Positions 7,500 through 15,770 of a stretch of 43,425 bases of DNA are shown piece by piece (position 1 is the first letter of the stretch; each line of letters starts with the position of its first letter). This DNA is from CAYPEZ01 sp964409985. Lineage in GTDB: Bacteria; Patescibacteriota; Minisyncoccia; Phycocordibacterales; UBA6899. Both the position numbers and the translations under genes were made by a program. The stretch lies in assembly GCA_964409985.1 (NCBI GenBank), contig CAYPEZ010000001.1, positions 1-43,425 of the forward strand. Reading direction: 5' to 3'. Under the pieces are notes generated by a model. The model searched no databases. It was not told the DNA's origin and worked only from the letters and a program-made list of their open reading frames with translations.

Positions 7500-9248
7500 A
7501 TGACTGACGATAAACTACATTCGATACGGCATACACTAGCACACCTCCTTGCGACCGCTGTCCTCGAGCACGACCCAGGAGTCAAGCTTGCCATCGGCCC
7601 GACCATCGACAACGGCTTCTACTATGACTTTCAGTTTAGTGATGGCAAGGTCCCCTCTCCCGAGGACCTGAAGAAGCTCGAGAAGCGGATGAAGCATCTC
7701 ATTAAGCAAAATCTCACAATGGTTGGGAAAGAAATTTCTGCAGATGCTGCACGGGCGCAGTTTGTAGGACAGCCATTCAAGACCGAGCTCATCAACGAGT
7801 ATGCAGGTGAAGGAAAGACACTGACGACATATACGCTCGGGACATTTACCGACCTCTGTAAGGGCGGCCATGTCGAGAAGACGAAGGAAATCGATGAGAA
7901 TGCTTTCACCCTCTCGCGCATTGCGGGAGCATATTGGCGAGGTGACGAGAAGAACCCGATGCTTACCCGTATTTACGGAGTAGCTTTCGCAACAAAAGGA
8001 GAGCTCGATGCATATCTCACACAGATTGAAGAAGCCAAGAAGCGCGATCACAGAAAGATTGGAAAAGAGATGGGACTGTTTGTCTTCTCAGAACTCGTTG
8101 GCGCCGGACTTCCCCTCTGGACTCCTCGTGGGACGATCATGCGCGAAGAGCTCAACGACTTCGTCTGGTCCCTGCGAAAATCTCGTGGCTACAACAAGGT
8201 CACCATCCCCCACATCACCAAGAAAAATCTCTATGAAAAAAGCGGCCATTGGACCAAGTATGCCGAGGACCTCTTTCGCATAAAGACCCGAGAAGACAAC
8301 GAGTACGCAATGAAACCCATGAACTGCCCGCATCATGCGCAAATCTTTGATGCTGAGCCTCGAAGCTACCGTGATATGCCCCAGCGCTATGCCGAGACGA
8401 CGATGGTCTATCGTGACGAACAGTCAGGTGAACTCTCTGGCCTCTCTCGAGTGCTCTCTATCACCCAAGACGATGCACACGTCTTTTGCCGCGAGAACCA
8501 GATCGAGGCCGAGGCATTTGCGATTTGGGATATTATCGACACATTCTACGGAACCTTCGGGTTTACACTCACACCACGATTCTCTCGCCATGACCCAGAA
8601 AAATCTGAGAAGTATCTCGGAAGCAAAGAGACTTGGAAGAAGGCAGAAGATGCGATTCTCGCACTGATGAAAAAACGCGGTGTGACCGACTTCATCGATG
8701 GAAAAGGCGAAGCTGCCATCTATGGCCCAAAGATCGACTTCATGGCCGAAGATGCGCTCGGGCGCACGCACCAGGTTGCCACCATCCAGCTCGATTTCAA
8801 TCAGCCAGAAAATTTCGATCTTGTCTGCACCAACGAGGAGGGGAAAAAAGAACGCATCGTGATGATTCACGCAGCCATCATGGGCTCCATCGAACGCTTT
8901 CTCTCGGTCTACATCGAACACACGGCTGGTAACTTCCCTCTCTGGCTCTCCCCCACACAAGTCACCATTGTCCCAGTGACCGAGAAACACAACGTATATG
9001 GTGAGGAGATACTCAAAACCCTAAAGGATAAAGGTGTACGTGCGACCATTGATGTCCGTGGAGAGTCCCTCGGCCGCAGGATCCGCGACGCAAAGACTGA
9101 CAAAGTACCTTATGTCATTGTCGTTGGAGACAAAGAAATGGAGTCGCATAGCGCAACCCTCGAAAGCCGTACAGAAAAAGGTCTCAGTCTTCCACTCGAA
9201 GATGTCGTGAACCGACTTATGAGGGAGATCGCCTCGAAAGCTCAATAA
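7500..9248 (+). CDS. thrS: Threonine-tRNA ligase lacking the TGS domain
   Basis: The enzyme charges tRNA-Thr. I start at ATG 7500, just after the T-box terminator, although the frame is open from 7320. That gives 582 residues, against about 640 in E. coli. The N-terminal TGS domain is absent and the protein begins directly with the editing domain: HTLAH (H11, H15) and CKGGH (C120, H124). The class II catalytic core is complete, with zinc ligands C276 (MNCPHH), H327 (DDAHVFC) and H457 (MIHAAI). A C-terminal anticodon-binding domain follows from PLWLSPTQVTIVPV. No Shine-Dalgarno is visible before the ATG. The T-box upstream links its expression to uncharged tRNA-Thr. Confidence 0.96.
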   Translation: MTDDKLHSIRHTLAHLLATAVLEHDPGVKLAIGPTIDNGFYYDFQFSDGKVPSPEDLKKLEKRMKHLIKQNLTMVGKEISADAARAQFVGQPFKTELINEYAGEGKTLTTYTLGTFTDLCKGGHVEKTKEIDENAFTLSRIAGAYWRGDEKNPMLTRIYGVAFATKGELDAYLTQIEEAKKRDHRKIGKEMGLFVFSELVGAGLPLWTPRGTIMREELNDFVWSLRKSRGYNKVTIPHITKKNLYEKSGHWTKYAEDLFRIKTREDNEYAMKPMNCPHHAQIFDAEPRSYRDMPQRYAETTMVYRDEQSGELSGLSRVLSITQDDAHVFCRENQIEAEAFAIWDIIDTFYGTFGFTLTPRFSRHDPEKSEKYLGSKETWKKAEDAILALMKKRGVTDFIDGKGEAAIYGPKIDFMAEDALGRTHQVATIQLDFNQPENFDLVCTNEEGKKERIVMIHAAIMGSIERFLSVYIEHTAGNFPLWLSPTQVTIVPVTEKHNVYGEEILKTLKDKGVRATIDVRGESLGRRIRDAKTDKVPYVIVVGDKEMESHSATLESRTEKGLSLPLEDVVNRLMREIASKAQ

Positions 9249-9275
9249 TCTCTCATCTATCTATCAACTTAATAA

Positions 9276-9311
9276 AGCAACTGAGCATTATTACGCTCAG
9301 TTGCTTTTTTT
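9276..9311 (+). terminator. Rho-independent terminator after thrS
   Basis: AGCAACTGAGC pairs with GCTCAGTTGCT around an ATTATTAC loop, followed by seven T residues. It closes thrS. Confidence 0.92.
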
Positions 9312-9359
9312 GTGCATTTGCGTAGTCTTCCTTCTAGACATTACTCCCCGGAGCATAGA

Positions 9360-9692
9360 GTGAATATCGATAGAACAGGCAAGGACACAGCGACTGTCAC
9401 ACTAGGGACGGATGACAGCCTCCATTTCATGAAAGAAGTGGTAGACATCATCAAGTACACCTGCATGGGACGTATCCGCCCTCCCAAGATATCCATTGAG
9501 GATAAGCGTTTGTCACTGAATGAATTCCGTACGTTCTTAGACCAATCCACAGAGAAAGAGAAGGTTCAATGGAAGTATCCCATCGTTATCCTTCTCGAAA
9601 AGAATCTCAAGACCCACATGAAGATTCTCGAGCATATCGAGAATGCCGCAATGATGCGAATGGGATTTGATTCACTTCGCAAGAAGCACTAG
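9360..9692 (+). CDS. Hypothetical protein
   Basis: I chose GTG 9360 (VNIDRTGKD), which has GGAG at 9350-9353, 6 bases upstream; the frame stays open back to 9312. The product has 110 residues, is soluble and mixed alpha/beta, and has a basic C terminus (DSLRKKH). I recognise no family or motif. A hairpin terminator follows 21 bases after the stop. It sits alone between two terminators, so it is probably monocistronic. Confidence 0.6.
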   Translation: MNIDRTGKDTATVTLGTDDSLHFMKEVVDIIKYTCMGRIRPPKISIEDKRLSLNEFRTFLDQSTEKEKVQWKYPIVILLEKNLKTHMKILEHIENAAMMRMGFDSLRKKH

Positions 9693-9713
9693 AGTTTCAC
9701 CTCCCCCAATACG

Positions 9714-9740
9714 TCCCCGCCCAACAGCGGGGATTTGCTT
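9714..9740 (+). terminator. Rho-independent terminator
   Basis: TCCCCGC pairs with GCGGGGA around a CCAACA loop, followed by TTTGCTT. The T-rich tail doubles as the -35 box of the next promoter. Confidence 0.75.
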
Positions 9741-9762
9741 ATATTATTTTATATGGTATAAT
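9735..9762 (+). promoter_or_regulatory. Promoter of the P-loop kinase gene
   Basis: TTGCTT (9735-9740), 16 bases, then a perfect TATAAT (9757-9762) in a strongly AT-rich stretch. The start is expected near 9769, and GGAGAG at 9781 serves the ATG at 9790. Confidence 0.8.
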
Positions 9763-9789
9763 ATATCGAGTCTGTTCAATGGAGAGATT

Positions 9790-10239
9790 ATGAAAAAGGC
9801 GATCATCCTCCGTGGTGCCCCAGGAAGCGGTAAGTCCACACTGGCGAGGAAGCTCCAGGGTCTCCCCCAGTATGAGGGACTCCGCATCCACTCCACGGAT
9901 GACTACTTCTGTGGCGCGGACGGGGTCTACCGGCACAACAAGGATAGGCTCAAGGAGTTCCACACCAAGAACTACCTTGCGTTCATCCAATCGTGTAACG
10001 CAGGTATCACGGCCATCTGTGACAACACCAACGTGTGGAAGTGGCAGTACGAAAGGTACATCACGACCGCACGGTTTCTTGGCTACAAGGTGCGCATCAT
10101 TACGATGCCCCACCCCGCCCCTGAGGTCGCAGCAGCTCGCAACATCCATGGAGTGCCACGAGAAACGATCGAGTTCTTGATCAGGGAGTGGGAGAGCGAT
10201 CCGCGCGAAGAGCTCTACCACGAAGGCCTCACTCTGTGA
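9790..10239 (+). CDS. Small P-loop NTPase/kinase (AAA_33, polynucleotide-kinase-like)
   Basis: The 149-residue protein has a Walker A motif at its N terminus (GAPGSGKST, about residues 9-17), then STDDYF and a CDNTN motif. These are typical of the AAA_33/N4BP2-like kinase group, which includes polynucleotide kinases and zeta-toxin relatives. The C-terminal region (AARNIHGVPRETIEFLIREWE) fits a lid helix with arginines. The ATG at 9790 has GGAGAG just upstream. It has its own promoter and terminator, and the stop codon lies inside the terminator hairpin. The substrate cannot be deduced. No toxin-antitoxin partner is adjacent, so I do not call it a toxin. Confidence 0.8.
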   Translation: MKKAIILRGAPGSGKSTLARKLQGLPQYEGLRIHSTDDYFCGADGVYRHNKDRLKEFHTKNYLAFIQSCNAGITAICDNTNVWKWQYERYITTARFLGYKVRIITMPHPAPEVAAARNIHGVPRETIEFLIREWESDPREELYHEGLTL

Positions 10240-10249
10240 GGCCTTTTCT
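10223..10249 (+). terminator. Rho-independent terminator
   Basis: AAGGCCTCAC pairs with GTGAGGCCTT over a TCT loop, followed by TTCTTTT. It lies between two convergent genes, and the kinase stop codon (10237-10239) is within the stem. Confidence 0.9.
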
Positions 10250-10250
10250 T

Positions 10251-12314
10251 TTATACATCCAGATTCGCGAGCTTTGCATTGGACTGAATGAAGGATTTGC
10301 GAGGAGCGACGTCTGAGCCCATGAGGATGTCAAAGACTTTGTCCGCTTCCTGGCCATCAGAAATCGTCACCTGTTTGAGAACACGTTTAGAAGGATCCAT
10401 AGTGGTCTCCCAGAGTTCTTCGGCATTCATTTCACCGAGACCTTTATATCGCTGGATGTGAATTTTTGGAGCTTTCTTGGCTTTTGCATCATCCTCCCCT
10501 TCTTCTTTTTCTTCTTCGGAGACCACTTCTTCTCCTTCTTCAATTTCATCCACATTCAGGCCCTCTTTCTTGAGGTATGCATTCTTTTCTTTGTCGTCAA
10601 AGAAATACAGTGCTTCTTTCCCTCGCTTCAGTTTATNNNNNNNNNNGAGCGGCGGCTGGGCAATATAGATGTGCCCCGCATCGATGAGTGGTCTGAAGTA
10701 TCGATAAAAAAGCGTAAGGAGAAGTGTGCGGATGTGCGCACCGTCAACGTCAGCGTCGGTCGCCACGATGATCTTGTGGTAGCGAAGCTTTGATATATCG
10801 AAGGTGTCACCAATAGCTGCCCCCATGGCGATGACGAGATTCTTCACTTGCTCAGAGGAGAGAATTTTGTCGAGTCGTGCGCGTTCAATGTTGAGGATCT
10901 TTCCTCGGAGCGGGAGGATCGCCTGCGTGCGTCGATCACGTCCAGTCTTTGCGGTTCCACCTGCAGAGTCTCCCTCTACAATGAAGATCTCTGACTCTTC
11001 GGCGCTTTTCGACTGACAGTCAGCAAGCTTTCCAGGAAGTGTCATCCCTTCGAGCGCACCCTTACGGAGGACACTGTCTTTAGCCGCCTTCGCAGCTTTG
11101 CGCGCTTTCATTGCGAGAATCACTTTGTTGATGATTGCCTTCGCTGCATCTGGGTGCTCTTCAAGAAAAGCTGAGAATGCTTCGCCAAAGACTGTTTCAG
11201 TCGCTCCACGTGCTTCTACTGATCCGAGTTTTGCTTTTGTCTGACCTTCGAATTGAATTTCAGGCATCTTGATGGAGACGACCACCGTCAGCCCCTCACG
11301 CACATCATCTCCCGTGAAGGTGTCCTCGCCATTCTTGGCATAGTCATTCTTCTTTGCGTAATCATTGAGAGATCGTGTGAGTGCTGTGCGAAAGCCGGTG
11401 ATATGCATTCCCCCCTCTGAGTTATAGGTATTGTTTGCAAAGGCAACTTCGCGAGTCGTGATGTCATCGATGTATTGAAGCGCGATTTCCACCATAACAC
11501 TCCCCACTTCTTTCTCCACATAAAAAACATCATCATGCATCACTTTCTGATGCTTGTTCATGAAGGTAATGAGCGAATGGAGACCTCCTTCAAAGTAAAA
11601 ATTCATGGATGGCGCAGGGAGCGCAAGGTCACGGAGCCAGAACACTTCTTCGTCGATATGCTTAGCATCAGTCTCGCGAAGATCAAGAATGTTGATCTCG
11701 AGTCCTTTCACCAAATACGCCTGCTGTCGCAGGTGGGATACGATGGTATTCCAGTTGAATTTTATTTCTGCAAAAATTTCTGGGTCTGGCTCGAAAGTTG
11801 TAATAGTCCCTCTCAGCTTTGATGAGTCGATCTTCTTTACCTTCGCCTTCGCCTTCCCCTGCTTATACTCTTGCATGTGCATTCCACCATCACGATGGAC
11901 GACTGCTTTAGCATAAATAGATAGCGCATTCACCACCGATGCTCCGACGCCATGAAGTCCTCCTGAGACCTTATACCCACTTCCCTCACCACCGAATTTT
12001 CCTCCTGCATGGAGCGTCGTCATGACCGTCTCGAGTGCGGAGACTTTTGTGGCTTTGTGTATCTCTACAGGAATACCACGCCCATCGTCAGCAACACGAA
12101 CACGATTGTTAGGGAGAAGAGCAACTTCAATTTTTTTCGCATGACCACCCATCGCTTCGTCACGTGAGTTATCAAAGATTTCCCAAATGAGATGGTGGAG
12201 ACCCTCAACACCTGTCGAGCCGATATACATCCCGGGACGCTTTCGTACTGGTTCGAGTCCTTCAAGAACGGTGATTGCTTCCGCTCCGTACCCTTTCTTC
12301 TCATCTTTAGCCAT
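10251..12314 (-). CDS. gyrB: DNA gyrase subunit B
   Basis: GyrB is the ATPase subunit of the supercoiling topoisomerase. The GHKL ATPase region (EIFDNSRDEA, DDGRGIP, GGLHGVGASVVNALS), the transducer, a Toprim domain (VEGDSAGGTAKTGRD, ATDADVDGAHIRTLL) and the C-terminal QRYKGLGEMN motif are all present. An acidic insert (EEGEEVVSEEEKEEGEDDAK) precedes that last motif. A 10-N gap (10637-10646) falls inside IAQPPL..., but the frame is kept. Family conservation suggests only a Y codon is affected (see findings). gyrA is not in the window. It lies downstream of the pheT operon on the same strand, after a 112-bp gap. Confidence 0.97.
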   Translation of the reverse strand: MAKDEKKGYGAEAITVLEGLEPVRKRPGMYIGSTGVEGLHHLIWEIFDNSRDEAMGGHAKKIEVALLPNNRVRVADDGRGIPVEIHKATKVSALETVMTTLHAGGKFGGEGSGYKVSGGLHGVGASVVNALSIYAKAVVHRDGGMHMQEYKQGKAKAKVKKIDSSKLRGTITTFEPDPEIFAEIKFNWNTIVSHLRQQAYLVKGLEINILDLRETDAKHIDEEVFWLRDLALPAPSMNFYFEGGLHSLITFMNKHQKVMHDDVFYVEKEVGSVMVEIALQYIDDITTREVAFANNTYNSEGGMHITGFRTALTRSLNDYAKKNDYAKNGEDTFTGDDVREGLTVVVSIKMPEIQFEGQTKAKLGSVEARGATETVFGEAFSAFLEEHPDAAKAIINKVILAMKARKAAKAAKDSVLRKGALEGMTLPGKLADCQSKSAEESEIFIVEGDSAGGTAKTGRDRRTQAILPLRGKILNIERARLDKILSSEQVKNLVIAMGAAIGDTFDISKLRYHKIIVATDADVDGAHIRTLLLTLFYRYFRPLIDAGHIYIAQPPLXXXXKLKRGKEALYFFDDKEKNAYLKKEGLNVDEIEEGEEVVSEEEKEEGEDDAKAKKAPKIHIQRYKGLGEMNAEELWETTMDPSKRVLKQVTISDGQEADKVFDILMGSDVAPRKSFIQSNAKLANLDV
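10637..10646. other. Assembly gap (10 N) inside gyrB
   Basis: The N run splits the conserved QPPLYK segment. On the minus strand CTC precedes the gap and AT AAA CTG follows it, so a single T would complete L-Y-K-L-K-R-G. Confidence 0.9.
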
Positions 12315-12426
12315 AGAATAAAAAATAGAAGCAAGACCTAAGGGGCCTAGCTATGGGATCTATTCTACCAAGTTACCTATCAAAAAGATAGTGGAAAAAT
12401 CCTTATATTATGGCTTTGTAGAGCCG

Positions 12427-12942
12427 TTATTTATCCCTTTGTGGGGATATGTACAGGGCACGTTTTTTCCAATCGTTTTCAAAATCTGAGAGTTTCACAT
12501 ATTGGTCTTTCCCCGTTTCCATATAGAGCGATTCTGGATCATTGTAATAGAACCCCTCAAGATGTTCTCTGTCTTTCTTATACCCCGTCACGACAAGGAT
12601 ATGCCCTCGCTCTTTGCCAAAAAGGCGCTTTACGACAGAAATAATCACAGGCTCTCCGTGATCAAGATGAGAGATAAGGTTTTCTATCGTCGTCGGGTCT
12701 TCTACGTGCGCATGGTGTCCAACTCTCTTCGCCGCACTTTCGAGATACACATAAAACCAACCTTTTTCCTGTGTGAATCCCCCATCACGTTTTGCTTCTC
12801 CCAAAAAAACAAGAAGGTTCTCAATGGGCGTCTGGTGATAAGCAAGGACCATCGCAAGAGACACTCCTCCACATGCGCGATTTGTCCAATACTCATCATG
12901 AATATCGGTAAGTTGTGAGATGTATTGGACATCAAGACGCAT
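12427..12942 (-). CDS. C39-like papain-fold cysteine peptidase, end of the PheRS operon
   Basis: The protein has 171 residues from the ATG at 12942, 5 bases after the pheT stop; the frame also extends a few codons into pheT. It shows the C39_2 pattern. A glutamine forms the oxyanion hole (YISQL, Q10), the nucleophile is C24 in NRACGGVSLAMVLAYH, the histidine is H114 in GHILVVTGY, and a downstream polar residue is in YYNDPES. There is no signal peptide or transmembrane helix, so it may be cytoplasmic. Known C39 domains cut leader peptides behind double-glycine sites; the target here is unknown. Its position next to a PheT carrying another papain-like domain is striking. Confidence 0.75.
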   Translation of the reverse strand: MRLDVQYISQLTDIHDEYWTNRACGGVSLAMVLAYHQTPIENLLVFLGEAKRDGGFTQEKGWFYVYLESAAKRVGHHAHVEDPTTIENLISHLDHGEPVIISVVKRLFGKERGHILVVTGYKKDREHLEGFYYNDPESLYMETGKDQYVKLSDFENDWKKRALYISPQRDK

Positions 12943-12947
12943 AATAC

Positions 12948-15332
12948 TTAGCGTGTCTGCCACCCCTTCCCAGCGCACGCAGCGTATACTCGCTCCATCT
13001 CCTTATTCACCTCATCATCAGTGAGCGTACGGTCAAATGCCTGAAAGACAAATCGATATGCATAAGACACCTGAGATTCACCAGGTTTTTGGAATCGATC
13101 AAAACGCGAGAATCTCACAACAAGAGGTCCTCCCGCCGCACGAAGCACTTCATCAATTTCTGCCTCTTGAGTAAGTTCAGGAACAAAAAAGGCAATGTCG
13201 CGCACAATAAATGGGAACGCTGAGAGTGTCTGGTACGATTTTCCTCCCAGCGGACTTGGAAGAACTTCGAAAGGGTCTTTCCCAGAAAGCGACGAGGTAA
13301 ATGCGTCGAGATTGAGTTCGAGAATCACCCCCTTTTTCTTATCTTGTGTAATTGTTCCCCGCTCAGATGCACTTGGGATGCTTACCCCAAGATACTTCGA
13401 AAGATCGAGAAGGAGTGTATTCATCTCTTCATCGATTCCTTTCACTCGCTGTTTTGAACCTGTATAGATACCGATGGCAAGGTGCACTTTCTCTCCATCA
13501 TCACGAAAGACAGTGCCTATCTCAAACACTTGTACATCCGAGAGGCCGATCAGTGGCGCATAATAGTCGTTCTGTTTAAGCGCTTGTTCCATCCCTGCAA
13601 ACAGATTGCTTCGAAGATACGGTCGATCCTTTCCCACTGGATTCAACACTTCAATGGTTCCTTCTCCTTGTTTTGCAAAAGAGTATGTGATGATTTCTGA
13701 AAACCCTCGTTCTAAGAAGAATGTTCGGATCCGCTGACCATACAAGAGTCTTGGGTGCACCATTCCCTTCTCGGTCAATCGTGGGAGTGTCGGACTGATC
13801 ACGTTGTACCCCACATGACGCCCAATCTCTTCAATCACATCGACAGGAAGACGTAAATCGAGGCGTTCTTTTGGAATTTCTACCACGTGCCGTTCAACAG
13901 GAACATCTTCGAGAACACGCCGATATCCGACGATGTGACTAAACTGTTTACTCTTTGCGAGGTCTTCTCGTACAACCTTGCCATGAGCTCGCGATGCATG
14001 AAGCACCTCTCCATCACCAAGATACATCCCAACATGATCTACCCCTTCAGGTACTGGTGTTCCTGGCATAAACTCAACAGTCTCATAATGAATCTTCCCG
14101 TCACCTGTGTTTGAAAAAATGAGGTCACCAAAGCAGAGCTCGTCTTTTGTGACGGGCCGGGCATACACATACTTATCGACGGTAATACTTGGCATCCATA
14201 CCCCAGCGTGAGTGAACAAATAACTCACGAGTGATGAGCAGCTAAACGCATGCGGAGCGTCGACTCTCATCGAGGAAGGGTTTTTATACTCTTTTCCAAG
14301 CACTTCACGTAAACGAAGCTGGAGGGCGGTTTCAGGAATGAACGTTTGGTAACTAAATCCAAGACGTGTGAGTGCTGCGGTAATATCCTTATCTTTCATC
14401 GTCGTCCCAAGGAGCGTGTTGACTTCATCCGCAGTGATCCCAACAAGATATTGCCATGACTCAGGCGCACCATAGACATCCGTCACGACACCAACCTTCG
14501 CATGAGGAATTTGTGCAAGAAGCAAAGAGAGTGCTTCATACATACCGTCCTCAGCAAAGCTGCTCGTCATTCCGTTTTCAAAACGCTTCGATGCGTCAGT
14601 TTTTATCCCAAACTTACTTGATGTCTTTCGTGTGAGCGCAGAATGAAAATTTGCGCTCTCTAGAATGATACTCGTTGTCTGTGCATCAACCTCAGCCTTC
14701 TTTCCTCCCTTAATTCCCGCAAGCGCAAGAACGCCTTCGTCGTCGGCGATCACGACTTCGCTTCCATCGAATTGGAGATCCTTCCCATCTAAGGTCGTCA
14801 TCGTCTCCCCACTATGCGCTTTTCTCACTGTAATTCCCCCTTTTACCTTTTGAGCATCAAAGGCATGCATCGGCTGCCCGAGATCAAACAGGACAATATT
14901 GGTGATATCGACCAAGTTATTAATACTTCTTGCGCCTATCGCTTCAAGTTTTTTCTTTATTCCATCTGGGGACGGAGCAACAGAGACACCCTCGACTGTC
15001 ACTGCAATATACCTCGGGCAAATGACCGGATCTTGAACCGTCACACGCACACCTTTTTGTCCGAGTGTCGAACCCTGAAAGAGATATCGTGGGACCGTCT
15101 TTGCAAGAGTTTCAAGCCCAAAGAGCGCAGCAATCTCTCGCGCCATCCCACGATGCGACAGTGCGTCGTGTGCGCGATCGGGAAGCACCTTCATGTCAAA
15201 CACCGTGTCGTCAGTGAGGGTGGTCATCTCCTCCACTTCAAACGAACGTATGGTGATTAGACGTTTAATCTCCTCAGCTGGTGGAAGAGGTCCGATGATA
15301 TGTTCTTTAAGCCATTGATACGAATATTTCAT
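12948..15332 (-). CDS. pheT: Phenylalanine-tRNA ligase beta subunit with an inserted NlpC/P60 domain
   Basis: The 794-residue beta subunit forms PheRS with PheS. The N-terminal MKYSYQWLKE is followed directly by the B1 continuation (VLPDRAHDALSHRGMAREIAA), so the OB-fold tRNA-binding domain found in E. coli at about residues 40-150 is missing. The B3/B4 editing region (about 100-285) is present. B5 starts at VGITADEVNTLL (297), but after LGFSYQ (about 329) it is interrupted by about 150 residues. These carry NlpC/P60 features: FSCSSLVSYL (C365), VDHVGMYLGDGEVLHAS (H433, H445) and VGYRRVL. B5 resumes at VEIPKERLDLRLPVDVIEEIGRHVGY. The catalytic-like domain and a C-terminal FDX-ACB domain (about 702-794) complete it. 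It overlaps the HIT gene stop by ATGA. Confidence 0.95.
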   Translation of the reverse strand: MKYSYQWLKEHIIGPLPPAEEIKRLITIRSFEVEEMTTLTDDTVFDMKVLPDRAHDALSHRGMAREIAALFGLETLAKTVPRYLFQGSTLGQKGVRVTVQDPVICPRYIAVTVEGVSVAPSPDGIKKKLEAIGARSINNLVDITNIVLFDLGQPMHAFDAQKVKGGITVRKAHSGETMTTLDGKDLQFDGSEVVIADDEGVLALAGIKGGKKAEVDAQTTSIILESANFHSALTRKTSSKFGIKTDASKRFENGMTSSFAEDGMYEALSLLLAQIPHAKVGVVTDVYGAPESWQYLVGITADEVNTLLGTTMKDKDITAALTRLGFSYQTFIPETALQLRLREVLGKEYKNPSSMRVDAPHAFSCSSLVSYLFTHAGVWMPSITVDKYVYARPVTKDELCFGDLIFSNTGDGKIHYETVEFMPGTPVPEGVDHVGMYLGDGEVLHASRAHGKVVREDLAKSKQFSHIVGYRRVLEDVPVERHVVEIPKERLDLRLPVDVIEEIGRHVGYNVISPTLPRLTEKGMVHPRLLYGQRIRTFFLERGFSEIITYSFAKQGEGTIEVLNPVGKDRPYLRSNLFAGMEQALKQNDYYAPLIGLSDVQVFEIGTVFRDDGEKVHLAIGIYTGSKQRVKGIDEEMNTLLLDLSKYLGVSIPSASERGTITQDKKKGVILELNLDAFTSSLSGKDPFEVLPSPLGGKSYQTLSAFPFIVRDIAFFVPELTQEAEIDEVLRAAGGPLVVRFSRFDRFQKPGESQVSYAYRFVFQAFDRTLTDDEVNKEMERVYAACAGKGWQTR
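13893..14345 (-). other. NlpC/P60 peptidase domain inserted in pheT
   Basis: This segment encodes about residues 330-480 of PheT and sits between the two halves of the B5 domain. It has the Cys-His layout of NlpC/P60 cysteine peptidases (C365, H433, and H445 or H450), the hydrophobic SLVSYLF helix, and a conserved DELCFGDLIFS turn that corresponds to the family's L.pGDLvff. All residues expected for catalysis appear present. Confidence 0.82.
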
Positions 15333-15766
15333 AGAAGAGAAAGTTGTTTGTTCAGGGTTGCAGAAATATACTCACGGACATGCTGTGGAGTCTTATCCTC
15401 CAGATCTTGAAGGCTTTCTGGAAGATAGTGGTTGCCAAAGTTTGGGTCTTTGACGATAAAACCGTCGATGTCGACTGGCCTCTCATACCTGGGACGAAAG
15501 TGCCAATGCACGTGTGGGCGTTTCCCATCACGATATGCATGGTTCATGAGACAAGAATAATTGAACATCGTCGCTGAAAATTCCTTGCGATAAATATTTT
15601 CAAGATTCCGAATGAGATCGAAAAAATCTTTTTGTTCCTCTAGAGAAAGCTCAGGAAGCGCCGAACACTCTCCTTGCAGAACAAGAATGAGTCTTCCAAC
15701 ATATGCTTGTTCATCAGCCAAAATGACCTTCCAGTATTTTGTAGAAAAAATAGGTTCTTTTTTCAT
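15329..15766 (-). CDS. HIT-family nucleotide-binding protein
   Basis: The 145-residue protein starts at ATG 15766, 4 bases after the pheS stop; upstream in-frame codons lie inside pheS. It has the histidine triad motif HVHWHF (H85, H87, H89) followed by RPRYERPV, plus an N-terminal strand-helix region typical of the HIT fold. HIT proteins hydrolyse dinucleoside polyphosphates such as Ap4A, or aminoacyl-adenylates. Both are side products of aminoacyl-tRNA synthetases, so its position between pheS and pheT makes functional sense. Its stop overlaps the pheT start (ATGA), so the two are probably translationally coupled. The exact substrate is inferred. Confidence 0.82.
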   Translation of the reverse strand: MKKEPIFSTKYWKVILADEQAYVGRLILVLQGECSALPELSLEEQKDFFDLIRNLENIYRKEFSATMFNYSCLMNHAYRDGKRPHVHWHFRPRYERPVDIDGFIVKDPNFGNHYLPESLQDLEDKTPQHVREYISATLNKQLSLL

Positions 15767-15770
15767 ATCT

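Noticed and set aside
9790..10239. Zeta-type toxin
   Set aside because: The P-loop kinase resembles many benign AAA_33 enzymes and there is no adjacent epsilon-like antitoxin.
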